22,372 nucleotides of DNA from HGM13006 sp963650135 (GTDB lineage Bacteria > Bacillota > Clostridia > Oscillospirales > Oscillospiraceae). How positions within the stretch are numbered: the stretch's first letter is position 1; every line of letters begins with the position of its first letter. The position numbers and the translations under genes are program-made. This document shows positions 22,368 through 22,372 of the stretch, one piece after another. The DNA lies in NCBI GenBank assembly GCA_963650135.1, contig CAVJLG010000003.1:1-22372 (forward strand), given 5' to 3'. Under the pieces are notes generated by a model. It saw only the letters and a list, made by a program, of their open reading frames with translations, had not been told where the DNA came from and did not search any database.

Positions 22368-22372
22368 GCTGA

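Noticed and set aside
1..22372. CRISPR array, tRNA, rRNA, insertion sequence or prophage
   Set aside because: No regularly spaced long repeats, no tRNA- or rRNA-like sequence, no transposase or integrase motif and no flanking target duplications were seen.

Overview
The window is chromosomal DNA from a moderately GC-rich (by eye mid-50s %) low-complexity-free genome. Strong GGAGG ribosome sites, short operons with ATGA/TAATG overlaps, a TTG-started lipoprotein, long-form HPF, CarD, an XRE-TPR regulator and FemX-type ligases point to a Gram-positive anaerobe of the Clostridia, probably Oscillospirales/Ruminococcaceae-like. That placement is an inference from gene content. I see no rRNA, tRNA, CRISPR, IS element or phage gene.

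Layout, left to right. (1) 113-1378 (-): membrane-anchored HtrA/DegP-type protease with a structured leader. (2) 1644-3284 (+): TetR regulator overlapping a membrane acyltransferase that carries an apparent one-base frameshift. (3) 3428-8489 (+): five closely spaced genes from one promoter to one terminator: circularly permuted ATP-grasp protein, transglutaminase-like protein lacking its catalytic Cys, class-I glutamine-amidotransferase-like peptidase C26, FemX/FemAB aminoacyltransferase, and a divergent alanine-racemase-fold enzyme. (4) 8621-11643 (-): CarD-like regulator and a YbhJ-type aconitase-family hydratase, each with its own promoter. (5) 11849-15173 (+): ZnuA-ZnuC-ZnuB metal importer joined to an MscS channel. 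(6) 15222-17734 (-): HPF and GTP-type PEP carboxykinase. (7) 17997-18656 (+): lipoprotein cyclophilin. (8) 18729-21193 (-): DUF975-like membrane protein, HAD phosphatase, GNAT acetyltransferase and a 41-residue membrane peptide. (9) 21390-22274 (+): XRE-TPR regulator followed by two strong hairpins.

Most of the window is housekeeping: metal uptake, gluconeogenesis, stress proteases, ribosome hibernation and envelope proteins. The best candidate for an undescribed system is the five-gene operon at 3428-8489. ATP-grasp/transglutaminase pairs are known from the amidoligase literature, usually with an alpha-E protein. Here no alpha-E gene is present, the transglutaminase has Ala in place of its nucleophile, the ATP-grasp protein departs from family consensus at several otherwise conserved positions, and the pair is joined to a peptidase, a Fem-type ligase and a racemase. 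The combination suggests synthesis or remodelling of a peptide, perhaps in the cell wall, but the substrate cannot be read from sequence.

The promoters are unusually legible: at least five of the nine clearest have a -35 box TTGCAA/TTGCAT exactly 17 bp from a good -10 box. Several leaders (htrA, carD) and upstream palindromes (tetR, hpf) look like regulatory sites.
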